From Methanospirillum lacunae (GTDB lineage Archaea > Halobacteriota > Methanomicrobia > Methanomicrobiales > Methanospirillaceae), in assembly GCF_003173355.1 (NCBI RefSeq), contig NZ_QGMY01000002.1, forward strand, positions 682,001 through 746,000: a DNA stretch of 64,000 bases. Direction: 5' to 3'. This document shows positions 35,711 through 45,284 of this stretch, piece after piece (the stretch's first letter is position 1; every line of letters begins with the position of its first letter). The translations under genes and the position numbers were made by a program. The notes beneath the pieces are model-generated. The model was not told the DNA's origin and ran no database searches. It worked only from the letters and a program-made list of their open reading frames with translations.

Positions 35711-37522
35711 TTACATTTCTACTCTTGTTACAACACCATGAACCTTGTGGGGAGGAAGACGGTAATATTGTACAAATGATGGACAAAGACGTTTGATAAT
35801 GTAAAAGATCTGCCAGATAATATTCCGGGTCACGATCTCTTCCATTCCATAAAAGATCGTTTTTTCCTCAATACCGGCTTTTCGAATAATAAACATCAGG
35901 TCTATGACCTGCATGTATCCATACCTGATTGAGAGGGTCGCAAGACCTGGTGCAATCTCTTTACTCACACTATATTCGAGCCCATATGGTTTTTCAGTGA
36001 TATCTATTGATACAAGAACATTGTTATGATAAATAATCTCATTGTTGAACATGGTCCGGGATATGTAGGTGGGAACATTCTCTATTGATCGTGCAAAGAA
36101 GATGGCAGTTCCTTTCAGATGTCTTCCACTAAAGTATGCACGGGTATACCTTCGTAAAAACTGATCCTGAGTCATCGGATGCATTGCCTGGTATAATTTA
36201 CGTTGCCCGTGAGTGTAGATTAAAATAAGAGAGAACGGAATTGAAGCAATAATCAATGATAGATATCCACCGTGAGTTACTTTGCTGAATGTTGACATGA
36301 AATACGTTACATCAAGAGTTGTAACCAGTACAGCAACCATTGCGTGAAGGTACTGCCTCCTTGCAAGGAATATAGAGATCATAAAAGTCCCGGTAATTGA
36401 CATCGTCCCGGTTACTGCCAGACCATAGGCATTTGCAAGTCTGTCAGAGTACTGAAACATTAAAAGCACAAGAATCACCGCGATGCATAAGAGCCAGTTC
36501 ACGGTATTGATGTAGATTTGAGTTCTGAGTTCGTCTGATGTGTAATCAATATGGAGCATCGGAAGAAGATGGGTTGTGATAGCCTGATAGATAATTGAGA
36601 AAATACCACTGATAACGGCCTGTGAAGCTATCACTGTTGCTGCTATCATAAGGATCAAAAAGGGAATATACAATATTTCAACTTCAGTGAAAACCATTTG
36701 AAAGAGAGGATTCGCAACATTAGCATGTCTCAGGAGAAATGCTGCCTGACCAAGGTAAGATGCAAGAACAGATATGAAAACGAGGGCCCAGGCATATTGT
36801 ATCGGCTCTCTGCCAAGGTGGCCCATGTCAGCAAAAAGTGCTTCAGCACCTGTTGCACAAAGAACTATAAGAGACATGGCAAAAAAACCGTGAACACCGT
36901 TATGCAGGAAAAATTTAGCTGCATAAACAGGATTAATAGCCGTTATGATCTCAGGACTTAATATTATTGAGAAGAGGCCAGTAAGAAAAAGGGATATAAA
37001 CCAGATTATCATAATTGGGCCAAACGTTTTTGAAACTCCCTCCGTTCCTCTTCTCTGGAAAAAAAAGAGCCAGCATGCAATAAATATCGCCAGAAGAATA
37101 AGCCACTCCTGAGCGATACTCTCCATTCCCGGGATCTGCCTGATTCCTTCAACTGCTGACAAAATACTGATGGCAGGAGTTATTACACATTCTCCTATCA
37201 TGAGTGAGATACCAAGAATGGCAAGAAGAGTGAAAATTGAAGCCCCTCGTGGATGTTTGATGAGTGGGAGCAGAATTCCTTTCAGAACAAGAGTTCCTCC
37301 TTCTCCGGTCTGAGAAAGTTTCATAGCAAGAATAGTATATTGCACAGTAACCATTACTGTCAGAGTCCAGAAAATGAGCGAGATAGTGCCCATAATATTG
37401 GCACGGGTTGGTTCTATAAAAAGGAAGAGAACAGCAAGTGTATAGATGGGACTTGTACCGATATCACCAAAAACAAGTCCTGTAGCTTTTTTGATAGACG
37501 CTGCCGAGGGGAGAGGCTCCAT
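35711..37522 (-). CDS. kup: KUP-family potassium transporter (second of pair)
   Basis: 603 residues, 12 membrane helices with the KUP start KATGLVFGDIGTSPIYTL and GEGGTLVLKG, and a C-terminal cytoplasmic domain. High-affinity K+/H+ symport. It shares most of its length with the gene at 39369-41180 and ends with the same PPHKVHGVVTRVEM-type tail. It sits 75 bases after the K+ channel gene on the same strand, so it is the last gene of a three-gene potassium operon. Confidence 0.95.
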   Translation of the reverse strand: MEPLPSAASIKKATGLVFGDIGTSPIYTLAVLFLFIEPTRANIMGTISLIFWTLTVMVTVQYTILAMKLSQTGEGGTLVLKGILLPLIKHPRGASIFTLLAILGISLMIGECVITPAISILSAVEGIRQIPGMESIAQEWLILLAIFIACWLFFFQRRGTEGVSKTFGPIMIIWFISLFLTGLFSIILSPEIITAINPVYAAKFFLHNGVHGFFAMSLIVLCATGAEALFADMGHLGREPIQYAWALVFISVLASYLGQAAFLLRHANVANPLFQMVFTEVEILYIPFLILMIAATVIASQAVISGIFSIIYQAITTHLLPMLHIDYTSDELRTQIYINTVNWLLCIAVILVLLMFQYSDRLANAYGLAVTGTMSITGTFMISIFLARRQYLHAMVAVLVTTLDVTYFMSTFSKVTHGGYLSLIIASIPFSLILIYTHGQRKLYQAMHPMTQDQFLRRYTRAYFSGRHLKGTAIFFARSIENVPTYISRTMFNNEIIYHNNVLVSIDITEKPYGLEYSVSKEIAPGLATLSIRYGYMQVIDLMFIIRKAGIEEKTIFYGMEEIVTRNIIWQIFYIIKRLCPSFVQYYRLPPHKVHGVVTRVEM

Positions 37523-37597
37523 AAATCTGTATACTCAGTCAGAAGCATACAGATATGATTCTTATCGCTCTCTGTGAGAAAAATGGAAATATGCCAG

Positions 37598-39316
37598 TTA
37601 TAGAAAACCTATAAAGCGACTGATTTGATCCGGTGTTCCGAATGAATATACTGCATCACCAGGGACGATCTCATGGTCAGTGTTTCCTGGAAATATCAGG
37701 TCCCCTGAATGATCTATTGCAATTACAGAGGAACCGGTAACTGTTTTTATTGCTTTGGTGCAAGTAATTTCAGTACTTTTTATATCATAATATCTTACCA
37801 CCAGAAGGTTTTCCCCTCGCATATTCATCAGTACCTGGGATGAGTCGTAGAGAATAAGTCTACCCAGAGCCTGGGCTATAATTGTTGGGACATTAATGAC
37901 ATAATCAGCTCCTGCCTGGTACATCCAGGAGACAGACTCAGGATCATTTGCCCGACAGAAAATTGTCAGATCCGGATTCAACTCCCGTGCCATAAGAGTG
38001 GTAAAAAGATTGATATCATCGTCATTGGTGACTACCAGAAGAAAGTGTGCATCATTAACTCCGGCTTCTATCAGAACTTCTTCTTTTTCGGCACTCCCAA
38101 GAATGGTCGGATTTGATGATATATTTGAATCAATTGTCCGGGTTACAATACCCAGTTTTGTCAGATCACGATTTATCATCATCCCCATATCTCCATATCC
38201 TGCGATGATAGCAGTGAGTTGTTTTTTATGAGGAGTAATGAATTGATTCATAACCATTTTAAAAAGATTTGCATTATTTCCAAGGAGGATGAGGACAGAT
38301 GATTCTTTGAGGACGAATGAATCTGGTGGGAATAATATAATCTGTCCTTTATCCATAATAGCAAACGGAGTGAATTGAAATTTTTCCGGTAGATGAAGGT
38401 CGCCAAGGGTTCTACCTATCGCACAACTTTTACGAATAATGGGAATGCGGACAATCTGACAAGATCCCAAAACAGTGGAAGTCTTAGTAAGGACATCTTT
38501 CATCAGTTCACTATTTTCCAGGATAGCAGGGTCCACATTGAGTAATGCATGCAGAGCAGTTATGGCACCGAGAATATCCTTAGTCGAAATGACCTGATCA
38601 GCACCACATATTTTCAGGTATTTTTCAAGTGAATTGTCGGTAATAACTGCAATGATCTCTGTTGATGAGATCTTTTTAATTCCAAGTGTGACCCGTGCAC
38701 TTATCCGCTCTTCTAGAAAGAGGATGATGTATCCGGCCTGAGTGACACCGGCTGCCTTCCATGTCTTCTCTTCATGGTAATCTCCCCAGATAACCTGAAT
38801 ATCAGGAGCCATCTTCGTTGCAAGTTGCAATGCCCGATCCTGATCAGCTTCTATAAGTACTACGGTTGTTCCGATGACTTTCAGGTTATCAATAACCTCC
38901 TGAATAACGCGAGAATACCCAAATATTACTACGTGTTCTCTAGGAATGAATGAGAGTTTTTGTGGCGGAGTTGGTCTTATTCGCGATTGTATCATCGGTG
39001 TAATAAGAATATTGATGATCCCGAAGAATGCAACAATCCCGGAGGACATAATAATGATGGCAACAAATGCCATCTGGTCTGTTTTAAATGGAACAAACTC
39101 TCCGTACCCAACGGTAGTAATTGTCTCCATGACAAAGAGGAGAGATTTCATCAGGGAGACTTCTTTTCCCTCATATATTGGATAATAGAACCAGAAAATC
39201 AAAACGTACGATAAGATTACCAGAAAAAAGGCTAACAGGTAGAGGAGTAATTGCAGGTGATATGAATGAATAATCCGGGTTTTTGTTCGGATGATAAATT
39301 TTTTAAGGAAATTCAT
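37598..39316 (-). CDS. potassium channel with two RCK (TrkA-N/C) domains
   Basis: 572 residues. Two membrane helices flank the filter TTVGYGEFVP (residues 67-76). RCK domain 1 starts near residue 130 (HVVIFGYSRVIQE), and a second starts near residue 364 (LTAIIAGYGDMGMMI), each with the Rossmann GxGxxG-like turn (here GYS.V and GYGDMG). This is a two-helix-per-subunit channel related to MthK, but with two RCK halves in one chain. RCK domains bind nucleotides or calcium and gate K+ release. Located between two kup genes. Confidence 0.93.
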   Translation of the reverse strand: MNFLKKFIIRTKTRIIHSYHLQLLLYLLAFFLVILSYVLIFWFYYPIYEGKEVSLMKSLLFVMETITTVGYGEFVPFKTDQMAFVAIIIMSSGIVAFFGIINILITPMIQSRIRPTPPQKLSFIPREHVVIFGYSRVIQEVIDNLKVIGTTVVLIEADQDRALQLATKMAPDIQVIWGDYHEEKTWKAAGVTQAGYIILFLEERISARVTLGIKKISSTEIIAVITDNSLEKYLKICGADQVISTKDILGAITALHALLNVDPAILENSELMKDVLTKTSTVLGSCQIVRIPIIRKSCAIGRTLGDLHLPEKFQFTPFAIMDKGQIILFPPDSFVLKESSVLILLGNNANLFKMVMNQFITPHKKQLTAIIAGYGDMGMMINRDLTKLGIVTRTIDSNISSNPTILGSAEKEEVLIEAGVNDAHFLLVVTNDDDINLFTTLMARELNPDLTIFCRANDPESVSWMYQAGADYVINVPTIIAQALGRLILYDSSQVLMNMRGENLLVVRYYDIKSTEITCTKAIKTVTGSSVIAIDHSGDLIFPGNTDHEIVPGDAVYSFGTPDQISRFIGFL

Positions 39317-39368
39317 AATATCTAAAATTTAATTTTTTAAGTTCTTTGTAGAGTTCAGTTGAATATAA

Positions 39369-41180
39369 TTATAATTCTACCCTGGTAATTACACCATGTA
39401 CCTTTTGGGCTGGCAGCTTGTAATATTGAACAAACGATGGACAAATCCGCTTGATAAGATAAAAGACTTTGTATAAAATTTTCCTACTTACAATCTCTTC
39501 CATTCCATAGAATATCGTTCGTTCTTCGATACCTGCAAGATGAATTATCTTCATCATATCGATTACTTCCAGATAGCCTCGCGAAATAGTTAGAATCGAA
39601 AGGCCGGGCTCCAGATCTTCTTTAAAAGATGATGTCTGTCCAAATGGTTTTTCGGTAATATTCATGGTTACAATTATGTTTTTTTCATACAGGATTCCGC
39701 TTGTGAAAATGGTTCTGGATATATATGGGGGAATCTGGTCAAATGATCTGGCAAAAAAAATTGCAGTACCGGTTATATGGGATGCTCCTTTGTAGGCTTT
39801 TGAATATTTGGTTATAAATGATGACCAATCCATCGGGCGCATTCTCCGATACAGGGCCTTCTGCCCGGTGGTGTAGATGATGATAACCGAAAAGGGAACT
39901 GCAGCAATAATCAACGACCAAAACCCTCCGGAAGGAATCTTGGTCATCATAGAGATGAAGAAAGCCAGGTCAACAAGTGTAACAAAGACAGATAGAAGAA
40001 AAAAAGATGATTGCTTTTTGTGCCAGAATATTGCACTCATTAATATTCCGGTTATCAACATGGTCCCTGTTACTGCAATACCGTAGGCTTCAGCAAGTCT
40101 TTCAGAGTACTGGAAGATTAGAAGCATCAGTATAACAGATCCACAAAGCATCCAGTTTACCACATCAATATAAATCTGGGTTCTGACCTGCGATGAAGTA
40201 TAATCTATATGTAACATAGGGAGCAGATGGGTGGAAATCGCCTGAAATGTAATTGAGAATATCCCGCTGATAACTGCCTGTGAAGCTATCACACTCGCCA
40301 TAATCATGACAAGAAGAAATGGAATGTACAGGAATGATGCTTCTGAATACACCATTTCAAAAAGGGGATTTTCTACATTTCCGGTTCTGAGAAGATATGC
40401 TCCTTGGCCCAGATATGAGACAAATATTGCAATGAATACTAATATCCAGGCATACCGAATTGGATCTCTTCCAAGATGACCCATATCAGCAAACAGGGCT
40501 TCTCCTCCTGTTGCACAGAGGATCACAAGAGATAATGAAAGAAAAGCACCTATGGGATTATCTGCAAAAAACCTGAATGCAAATGATGGAGAGAGAGATA
40601 AAAGAATTTGTGGACTTTGTACGAGAGAATATAGCCCGGTTCCAAACAGCATCAGGAACCAGATAGTCATAGCAGGCCCAAATGCAGATGCTATCTTTTC
40701 AGTTCCACGCTGCTGAGCCCAGAATAAAATGACAGTAATGAGAATTGCAATTCCTATTAACAAACTTTGATTGATATTCTTCATAATCGGAAGCAGAGGG
40801 ATTCCCTCTACAGCTGAAAGTATGGTAATTGCGGGTGTGATTACGCAATCACCTATCATCAGAGAGATTCCAATGGTAGCGAGTAGGGTTACTATTGCAA
40901 GACTTACTGGATGTTTCAACATCGGCGTTAGGAGTTCTTTAAGCACTATAGTCCCTCCCTCACCATTATGAGATAGTCGCATTGCGAGAACTGCATATTG
41001 AAGTGAGACAAGGATGGTTAGTGTCCAGAAAATGAATGAAATTAGTCCCATGATGTCCTCCTCATTAGGAGGAACCAAAGCAAAGAGAACTGAAAGTGTG
41101 TAAATAGGACTTGTCCCAATATCTCCGAACACAAGTCCTGTAGCTTTTATTATAGATGATAGCGGAGGAATTTGCTCCAT
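39369..41180 (-). CDS. kup: KUP-family potassium transporter (first of pair)
   Basis: 603 residues, the same length and architecture as the downstream paralogue: KATGLVFGDIGTSPIYTLSV, GEGGTIVLKE, SLMIGDCVITPAI and ATGGEALFADMGHLG. Imports K+ with protons. First gene of the operon kup-channel-kup; 52 bases separate it from the channel gene. Duplicate sequences suggest a local tandem duplication around the channel. Pairing uptake with a gated channel fits osmotic adjustment. Confidence 0.95.
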   Translation of the reverse strand: MEQIPPLSSIIKATGLVFGDIGTSPIYTLSVLFALVPPNEEDIMGLISFIFWTLTILVSLQYAVLAMRLSHNGEGGTIVLKELLTPMLKHPVSLAIVTLLATIGISLMIGDCVITPAITILSAVEGIPLLPIMKNINQSLLIGIAILITVILFWAQQRGTEKIASAFGPAMTIWFLMLFGTGLYSLVQSPQILLSLSPSFAFRFFADNPIGAFLSLSLVILCATGGEALFADMGHLGRDPIRYAWILVFIAIFVSYLGQGAYLLRTGNVENPLFEMVYSEASFLYIPFLLVMIMASVIASQAVISGIFSITFQAISTHLLPMLHIDYTSSQVRTQIYIDVVNWMLCGSVILMLLIFQYSERLAEAYGIAVTGTMLITGILMSAIFWHKKQSSFFLLSVFVTLVDLAFFISMMTKIPSGGFWSLIIAAVPFSVIIIYTTGQKALYRRMRPMDWSSFITKYSKAYKGASHITGTAIFFARSFDQIPPYISRTIFTSGILYEKNIIVTMNITEKPFGQTSSFKEDLEPGLSILTISRGYLEVIDMMKIIHLAGIEERTIFYGMEEIVSRKILYKVFYLIKRICPSFVQYYKLPAQKVHGVITRVEL

Positions 41181-41374
41181 AAATGTCTAATGATACATCA
41201 CCGCTGGATGAATATGAGTGTTTGTTTTTGAATGGTAAACATCAAATGCTACTAGGATATACCGGGATAATTATTGTAGGATGATTCGAAAAAACAATCC
41301 TAAATACTACTATATAAAACGAGCAATAATAAAAGATTAAAATCAGAATGCCAGTAAGATAATAATTATTAGAA

Positions 41375-42829
41375 TTATTTCCAATCTGAATTACATGTCG
41401 TCTTTTCTGAAGGTCTTGGATATACTTCAGAATGCTTACGCAGAAAGTTCAAAATTTTTTCTGATTCTGCCCATCTCCGATCTACTCTGGATATCATATC
41501 ATCGATAAATTCAACCTGTTGGAGAATTTTCTTTGTGATATCTGAGTTTTCATACAGTTCTGCGTATCCGGAAATAGCCATTAGGGGATTTCTTATTCCA
41601 TCATTTAGTATTGCAAGTTCGGCAAGGTTTTGTTGAATCTGAACCTCTGCCACATCTCGCTGCCGTTCCAGGCGAAGTTGTTCAGTAATATCCTGTCCCT
41701 GGGCAATTGTAGCAACAGGTGTTTTACCATCTGAATCATAAAGGGTTGCAGAGTTCCAAAGAACAGTCTTAATCATCCCGTCTACATGAAGGAGATCAAG
41801 TTTTATTGCTTTTCCTGTACTACATGAAGTATTAAGAATTGATGCCATATCTGCTTCTGATTGGCCTGGTGGAAACAGATCCATTATCGATATCCCGACG
41901 ATCTGTTCTGGAGGTAACCCAATTAATTCTGAACAAGAATGGTTGATTCTGGTAATTATTCCTTGGGGATCTAGAATAATAATTGGAACAGAAGCTATAG
42001 AAATAAGATTTTCCAGATAAGAATTTGTTTTACTCAAGGCTTCTTCTGTTTTTTTCCTCTCAGTAATATCAAGAATAGTTCCGAAAACAATATTTTTTCC
42101 ATCTTTTTCAGATTTAAGCAGATGACCTTGAGTCTGGATATACTTTAATTCGCCAGTGTCATTTCTGAATATTCGTATATCAATGTTGTAAGGTTCACCG
42201 GTTTTCTTCAGCCGTTTCAGAGATGACTGAGCCAATTCTCTGTCTTCTGGATGAATTGAATTATTTATTTCAGAGATTGTTGGTTTATGATTAGGAGGAA
42301 GACCAAATATTGCTAATACCTCTTCAGATCCCGAAAATTTGCGTTTCTCGAAATCTAACAACCAGTTACCAATATGTGCTATCTGTTGGCTTCGTTTTAG
42401 GTTAGTTATTGCTTCATCAAGTTCACGTTTAGAGATTCTTCTCTCGACCGCATATTTTATTTTACTGGCAAGTTCAGTAAATTCTGCTTTTGCGTTTCCT
42501 GATTTCTGAATATAAAAATCTGCACCTTTATTGAGAGCTTCTATGACAACCTCTTCACGCCCTTTTCCGGTATAAATTATAAAAGGGGTATCATTATTAT
42601 TTTTTTTCAGCCATGTAAGAAGACCCAGTCCATTCATGTTTGGCATATGGTAATCTGATACTATTGCATCAAACGCACTCTGTGAAAGCATGTCCATGGC
42701 TTTACATACATCAGTAATTGGTGTGATCCTGAGTGTACCTTCTTTTTCAAGATATAACTGGGCGACGTTTAATAGCCAGGGATCATCATCAATAAAAAGT
42801 ACCTTAAAGGGATCTTCAATTCCAGTCAT
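41375..42829 (-). CDS. response regulator receiver-PAS-PAS protein with a degenerate histidine kinase core
   Basis: 484 residues. A receiver domain at 8-125 has Asp59 as phosphate acceptor (VSDYHMPNMNG) and Lys109. Then two PAS domains (about 150-265 and 268-390), ending IVFGTILDITERKK and IAQGQDITEQ. The final segment has ILNDGIRNPLMAIS at 407-420, where related methanogen kinases have ILNHDIRN; the phospho-accepting His is gone. There is no ATPase domain after it. So this is not a working kinase; it may be a phospho-receiver and ligand sensor that acts through a partner. Confidence 0.88.
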   Translation of the reverse strand: MTGIEDPFKVLFIDDDPWLLNVAQLYLEKEGTLRITPITDVCKAMDMLSQSAFDAIVSDYHMPNMNGLGLLTWLKKNNNDTPFIIYTGKGREEVVIEALNKGADFYIQKSGNAKAEFTELASKIKYAVERRISKRELDEAITNLKRSQQIAHIGNWLLDFEKRKFSGSEEVLAIFGLPPNHKPTISEINNSIHPEDRELAQSSLKRLKKTGEPYNIDIRIFRNDTGELKYIQTQGHLLKSEKDGKNIVFGTILDITERKKTEEALSKTNSYLENLISIASVPIIILDPQGIITRINHSCSELIGLPPEQIVGISIMDLFPPGQSEADMASILNTSCSTGKAIKLDLLHVDGMIKTVLWNSATLYDSDGKTPVATIAQGQDITEQLRLERQRDVAEVQIQQNLAELAILNDGIRNPLMAISGYAELYENSDITKKILQQVEFIDDMISRVDRRWAESEKILNFLRKHSEVYPRPSEKTTCNSDWK

Positions 42830-42898
42830 GGTGTATGGGGGTAGTAATCTGATCTAAGTAATATCAGAAATAAATATATCAATGCTGTTGCTATTTGA

Positions 42899-43210
42899 TC
42901 AGATCTCAATGTGTTGAATAGTTAGTACTTCATAAAGGGATAATCGAACAGGTTTAGCGGCCCAAGTTGCTGCTACGTTTTTATGATTAACCATGTGAGG
43001 GGTTTTAAGATGTGCATTAAAATGCTCTTTACTTTCCCATTCTTCAATAATATAGAATAAACCTGGTTCCTCAATACTTGTTGTCGTATCGTATCGCAGA
43101 CATCCTGATTCAGATTTAACCAATTCTGTAATTATTTCCATCTCTTCTTCAAATTCTTGCCAATGATCTGGAAGAATTCTACACTCTGCGATAACAACAA
43201 GCATGCTCAT
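42899..43210 (-). CDS. ABM-superfamily quinol monooxygenase-like protein (YgiN-like)
   Basis: 103 residues of the ferredoxin-like alpha-beta barrel: LVVIAECRILPDHWQEFEEEM, ESGCLRYDTTTSIEEPGLFYIIEEWESKEHFNAHLKTPHM. This is the dimeric ABM fold. Activity uncertain; members act on quinols or stress products. Single gene. Confidence 0.85.
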   Translation of the reverse strand: MSMLVVIAECRILPDHWQEFEEEMEIITELVKSESGCLRYDTTTSIEEPGLFYIIEEWESKEHFNAHLKTPHMVNHKNVAATWAAKPVRLSLYEVLTIQHIEI

Positions 43211-43269
43211 CCTTATTTATCTGGTACTATTTATCTAGACTATATCAAAGATTCTATTCAATATAGAGA

Positions 43270-44040
43270 TCACCTGGGAGGTAACTTCATATCGGCAATA
43301 ACTCCATATGTCCCATCCTGATAATACATGGTCATTATCAGGTGTTTTTCTTTCCCCGCAAAGGGATCGTCTATAGCATAATATACATTGTTTTGCGGAT
43401 TTGTGACCGGAGGAAACGTAACTTGAGAATCATCTTTTCCTTTTGGTGTTGTAATCACAGTTTCAATCCTATCAACTGAAGAAAGATCCTGATCTTTATT
43501 AAATAAGAATTCAATTCGTTTGTCTTCAACTTGTACAGTAACAACAGGCAGAATGTGTATTTCCGGCTCCTCAGATTGCATCCATGGAACCAGTAGTCCT
43601 TGTTCCAGAGTTCCACTCAACATTGTCCCCATATGTGGTTGAACTTCTGACATAAACTGAAAACCAAGAACCAGAATCAGAATGGAAATAATCAGCGTAA
43701 CACTGAGCATAATGAGGACATTTGTTCTCTTAAGTGATTTTCTGGGCTTATGTGGAACTATCGCTGGTTTATTTTTTTCCGGAATCTTTTCGCAAATTTT
43801 TTTCAGATTACGTCTATATGTTTCATTGGTAGGATCAAGAGCATAAGCCTTTAAAAAACATGCTTTAGCCTCTTTTATTTTTCCAATTTTAGAATATGTA
43901 ACTCCTAGTGCATTGAAGGATTTATGCATTACAGCATGATCCTGAATCGCTTTTGAAAAATGAGCAGCTGCTTCATCATACTGCTTGTCTTTGAAGGCTG
44001 ACATTCCTGATCTGAATGGCAGTTCCTCCTTATCAGGCAT
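43270..44040 (-). CDS. TPR protein with transmembrane helix
   Basis: 256 residues. Two TPR units (about 8-75) contain AFKDKQYDEAAAHFSKAI and NALGVTYSKIGKIKEAKACFLKAYALDP. A basic linker precedes one membrane helix (about 108-130). The C-terminal 120 residues would lie outside the cell. The TPRs are likely cytoplasmic and recruit a partner. No family name beyond this. Confidence 0.75.
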   Translation of the reverse strand: MPDKEELPFRSGMSAFKDKQYDEAAAHFSKAIQDHAVMHKSFNALGVTYSKIGKIKEAKACFLKAYALDPTNETYRRNLKKICEKIPEKNKPAIVPHKPRKSLKRTNVLIMLSVTLIISILILVLGFQFMSEVQPHMGTMLSGTLEQGLLVPWMQSEEPEIHILPVVTVQVEDKRIEFLFNKDQDLSSVDRIETVITTPKGKDDSQVTFPPVTNPQNNVYYAIDDPFAGKEKHLIMTMYYQDGTYGVIADMKLPPR

Positions 44041-44104
44041 AATGAGCGTTAGTAGGGAGATCGGTTAAGGGCTTCGATATATAAAAAAAACTGATATGAT
44101 AAAA

Positions 44105-44608
44105 TCAGGTACTTGTTAATTGATGAACTATCACAGGAATAGTTTCAGCATCAGTAAATGATTCAGAATATCCATCAGGGAAAACTACTTTCGAGATATG
44201 TGGAGTAAAATCGATATTAAATTTCTGGATGATCCAGTATAAACTTGGTTCTAGAAGAGATTCAACAGGAACATAGGTAAATGATGGGGTAGTAATAGTA
44301 CCACTATCTATTGTGGCCATATTGTATACTGATAACTGGACTGATTCGGGAGTTATTGATTGAACCTGAACTTCGCGTTTTAATGCTTTTTCAAGCTCTT
44401 TTTTTCCAATACTCTTTAAGTCAAGCACCTTGGTAATGAGATCATACTGGAGTTTTTCAGTGCTATTTAATTGATAATTCATATCAACTGTACCATTTCC
44501 ATCCTGTTCGACAGTGTAGGTTATCTGCGATATTGAAAGTGCAGAAACGCCAGCTACTGAAAGAAGAAAAATGAGTCCGATAATTATAATCCTGGTAAAT
44601 GGGAACAT
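44105..44608 (-). CDS. secreted protein of unknown function
   Basis: 167 residues from ATG 44608. The open frame extends 36 codons further, but the GAGGAG ribosome site just before 44608 and the signal peptide that begins there (FTRIIIIGLIFLLSVAGVSA) fix this start. The mature part is beta-rich with many T/S residues and TYVPVESLLEPSLYWIIQKF. No domain recognised. It follows the rubrerythrin-like gene by 64 bases. Confidence 0.7.
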   Translation of the reverse strand: MFPFTRIIIIGLIFLLSVAGVSALSISQITYTVEQDGNGTVDMNYQLNSTEKLQYDLITKVLDLKSIGKKELEKALKREVQVQSITPESVQLSVYNMATIDSGTITTPSFTYVPVESLLEPSLYWIIQKFNIDFTPHISKVVFPDGYSESFTDAETIPVIVHQLTST

Positions 44609-44672
44609 AAGCTCCTCAGCATAGATCGTTATTATATATACGGTTCCTGGTAAAAAAAGAATAAATGCCTGA

Positions 44673-45128
44673 TTACCAGGCTTCCACAAATGCTGAGTTA
44701 GTATAAATATCTTCAAGGCGTGCCTTATGACCTCGTTCCATCTTTGCTAACTCAACAAAAATTTTCTTTTGGTCTTGGTCTGCACTTGCATCGGCAAGTT
44801 TTTCGTACATCTCCATTGCTTCCTCTTCTTTCTTAATAGCGAGTTTGAGCCCGTCAAGAGGTTTCATATCAGAAGAAGGAGAAGGGCTTTCGATGAGATT
44901 AGATAATTTGTAATCCTTTACTTCATCAAATCTTAATTCCTTCTTTGTACCTGAAAGATACTCCTGGAGTGTCTTACGATGATATGTCTCTTCTTGTGCT
45001 AATTCTCTAAATGTACTCTTAAGTACACTATCTTTTACTTTTTCTGATAGAGCTGTGTATAGTGCATACGAGTCGACTTCACGGTCAATCGCCTTGAGTA
45101 AAATTTGTTTAAATTCTTCAGTTCTCAT
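44673..45128 (-). CDS. rubrerythrin-like ferritin-family protein
   Basis: 151 residues forming a four-helix bundle. Iron-binding carboxylates and histidines are in REVDSYALY, QEETYH (ExxH), EEEAMEMYE and MERGHKARLED. There is no C-terminal rubredoxin domain, so electrons must come from another protein. The expected role is peroxide removal or iron storage in an anaerobe. It has a GGAG ribosome site. Confidence 0.88.
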   Translation of the reverse strand: MRTEEFKQILLKAIDREVDSYALYTALSEKVKDSVLKSTFRELAQEETYHRKTLQEYLSGTKKELRFDEVKDYKLSNLIESPSPSSDMKPLDGLKLAIKKEEEAMEMYEKLADASADQDQKKIFVELAKMERGHKARLEDIYTNSAFVEAW

Positions 45129-45284
45129 AACTAATTCTCCACATTACCCGGTTAATTTCTAATTAAAAGGGAAATGAGTATTATATATCTGATACTCTGG
45201 AATCCCAACATGTAATATTTGAGAGATTTCTTGGCTTAATACATGATATTTAAATTGGTAGATCGCATGAGATGAGTGTTTTTT

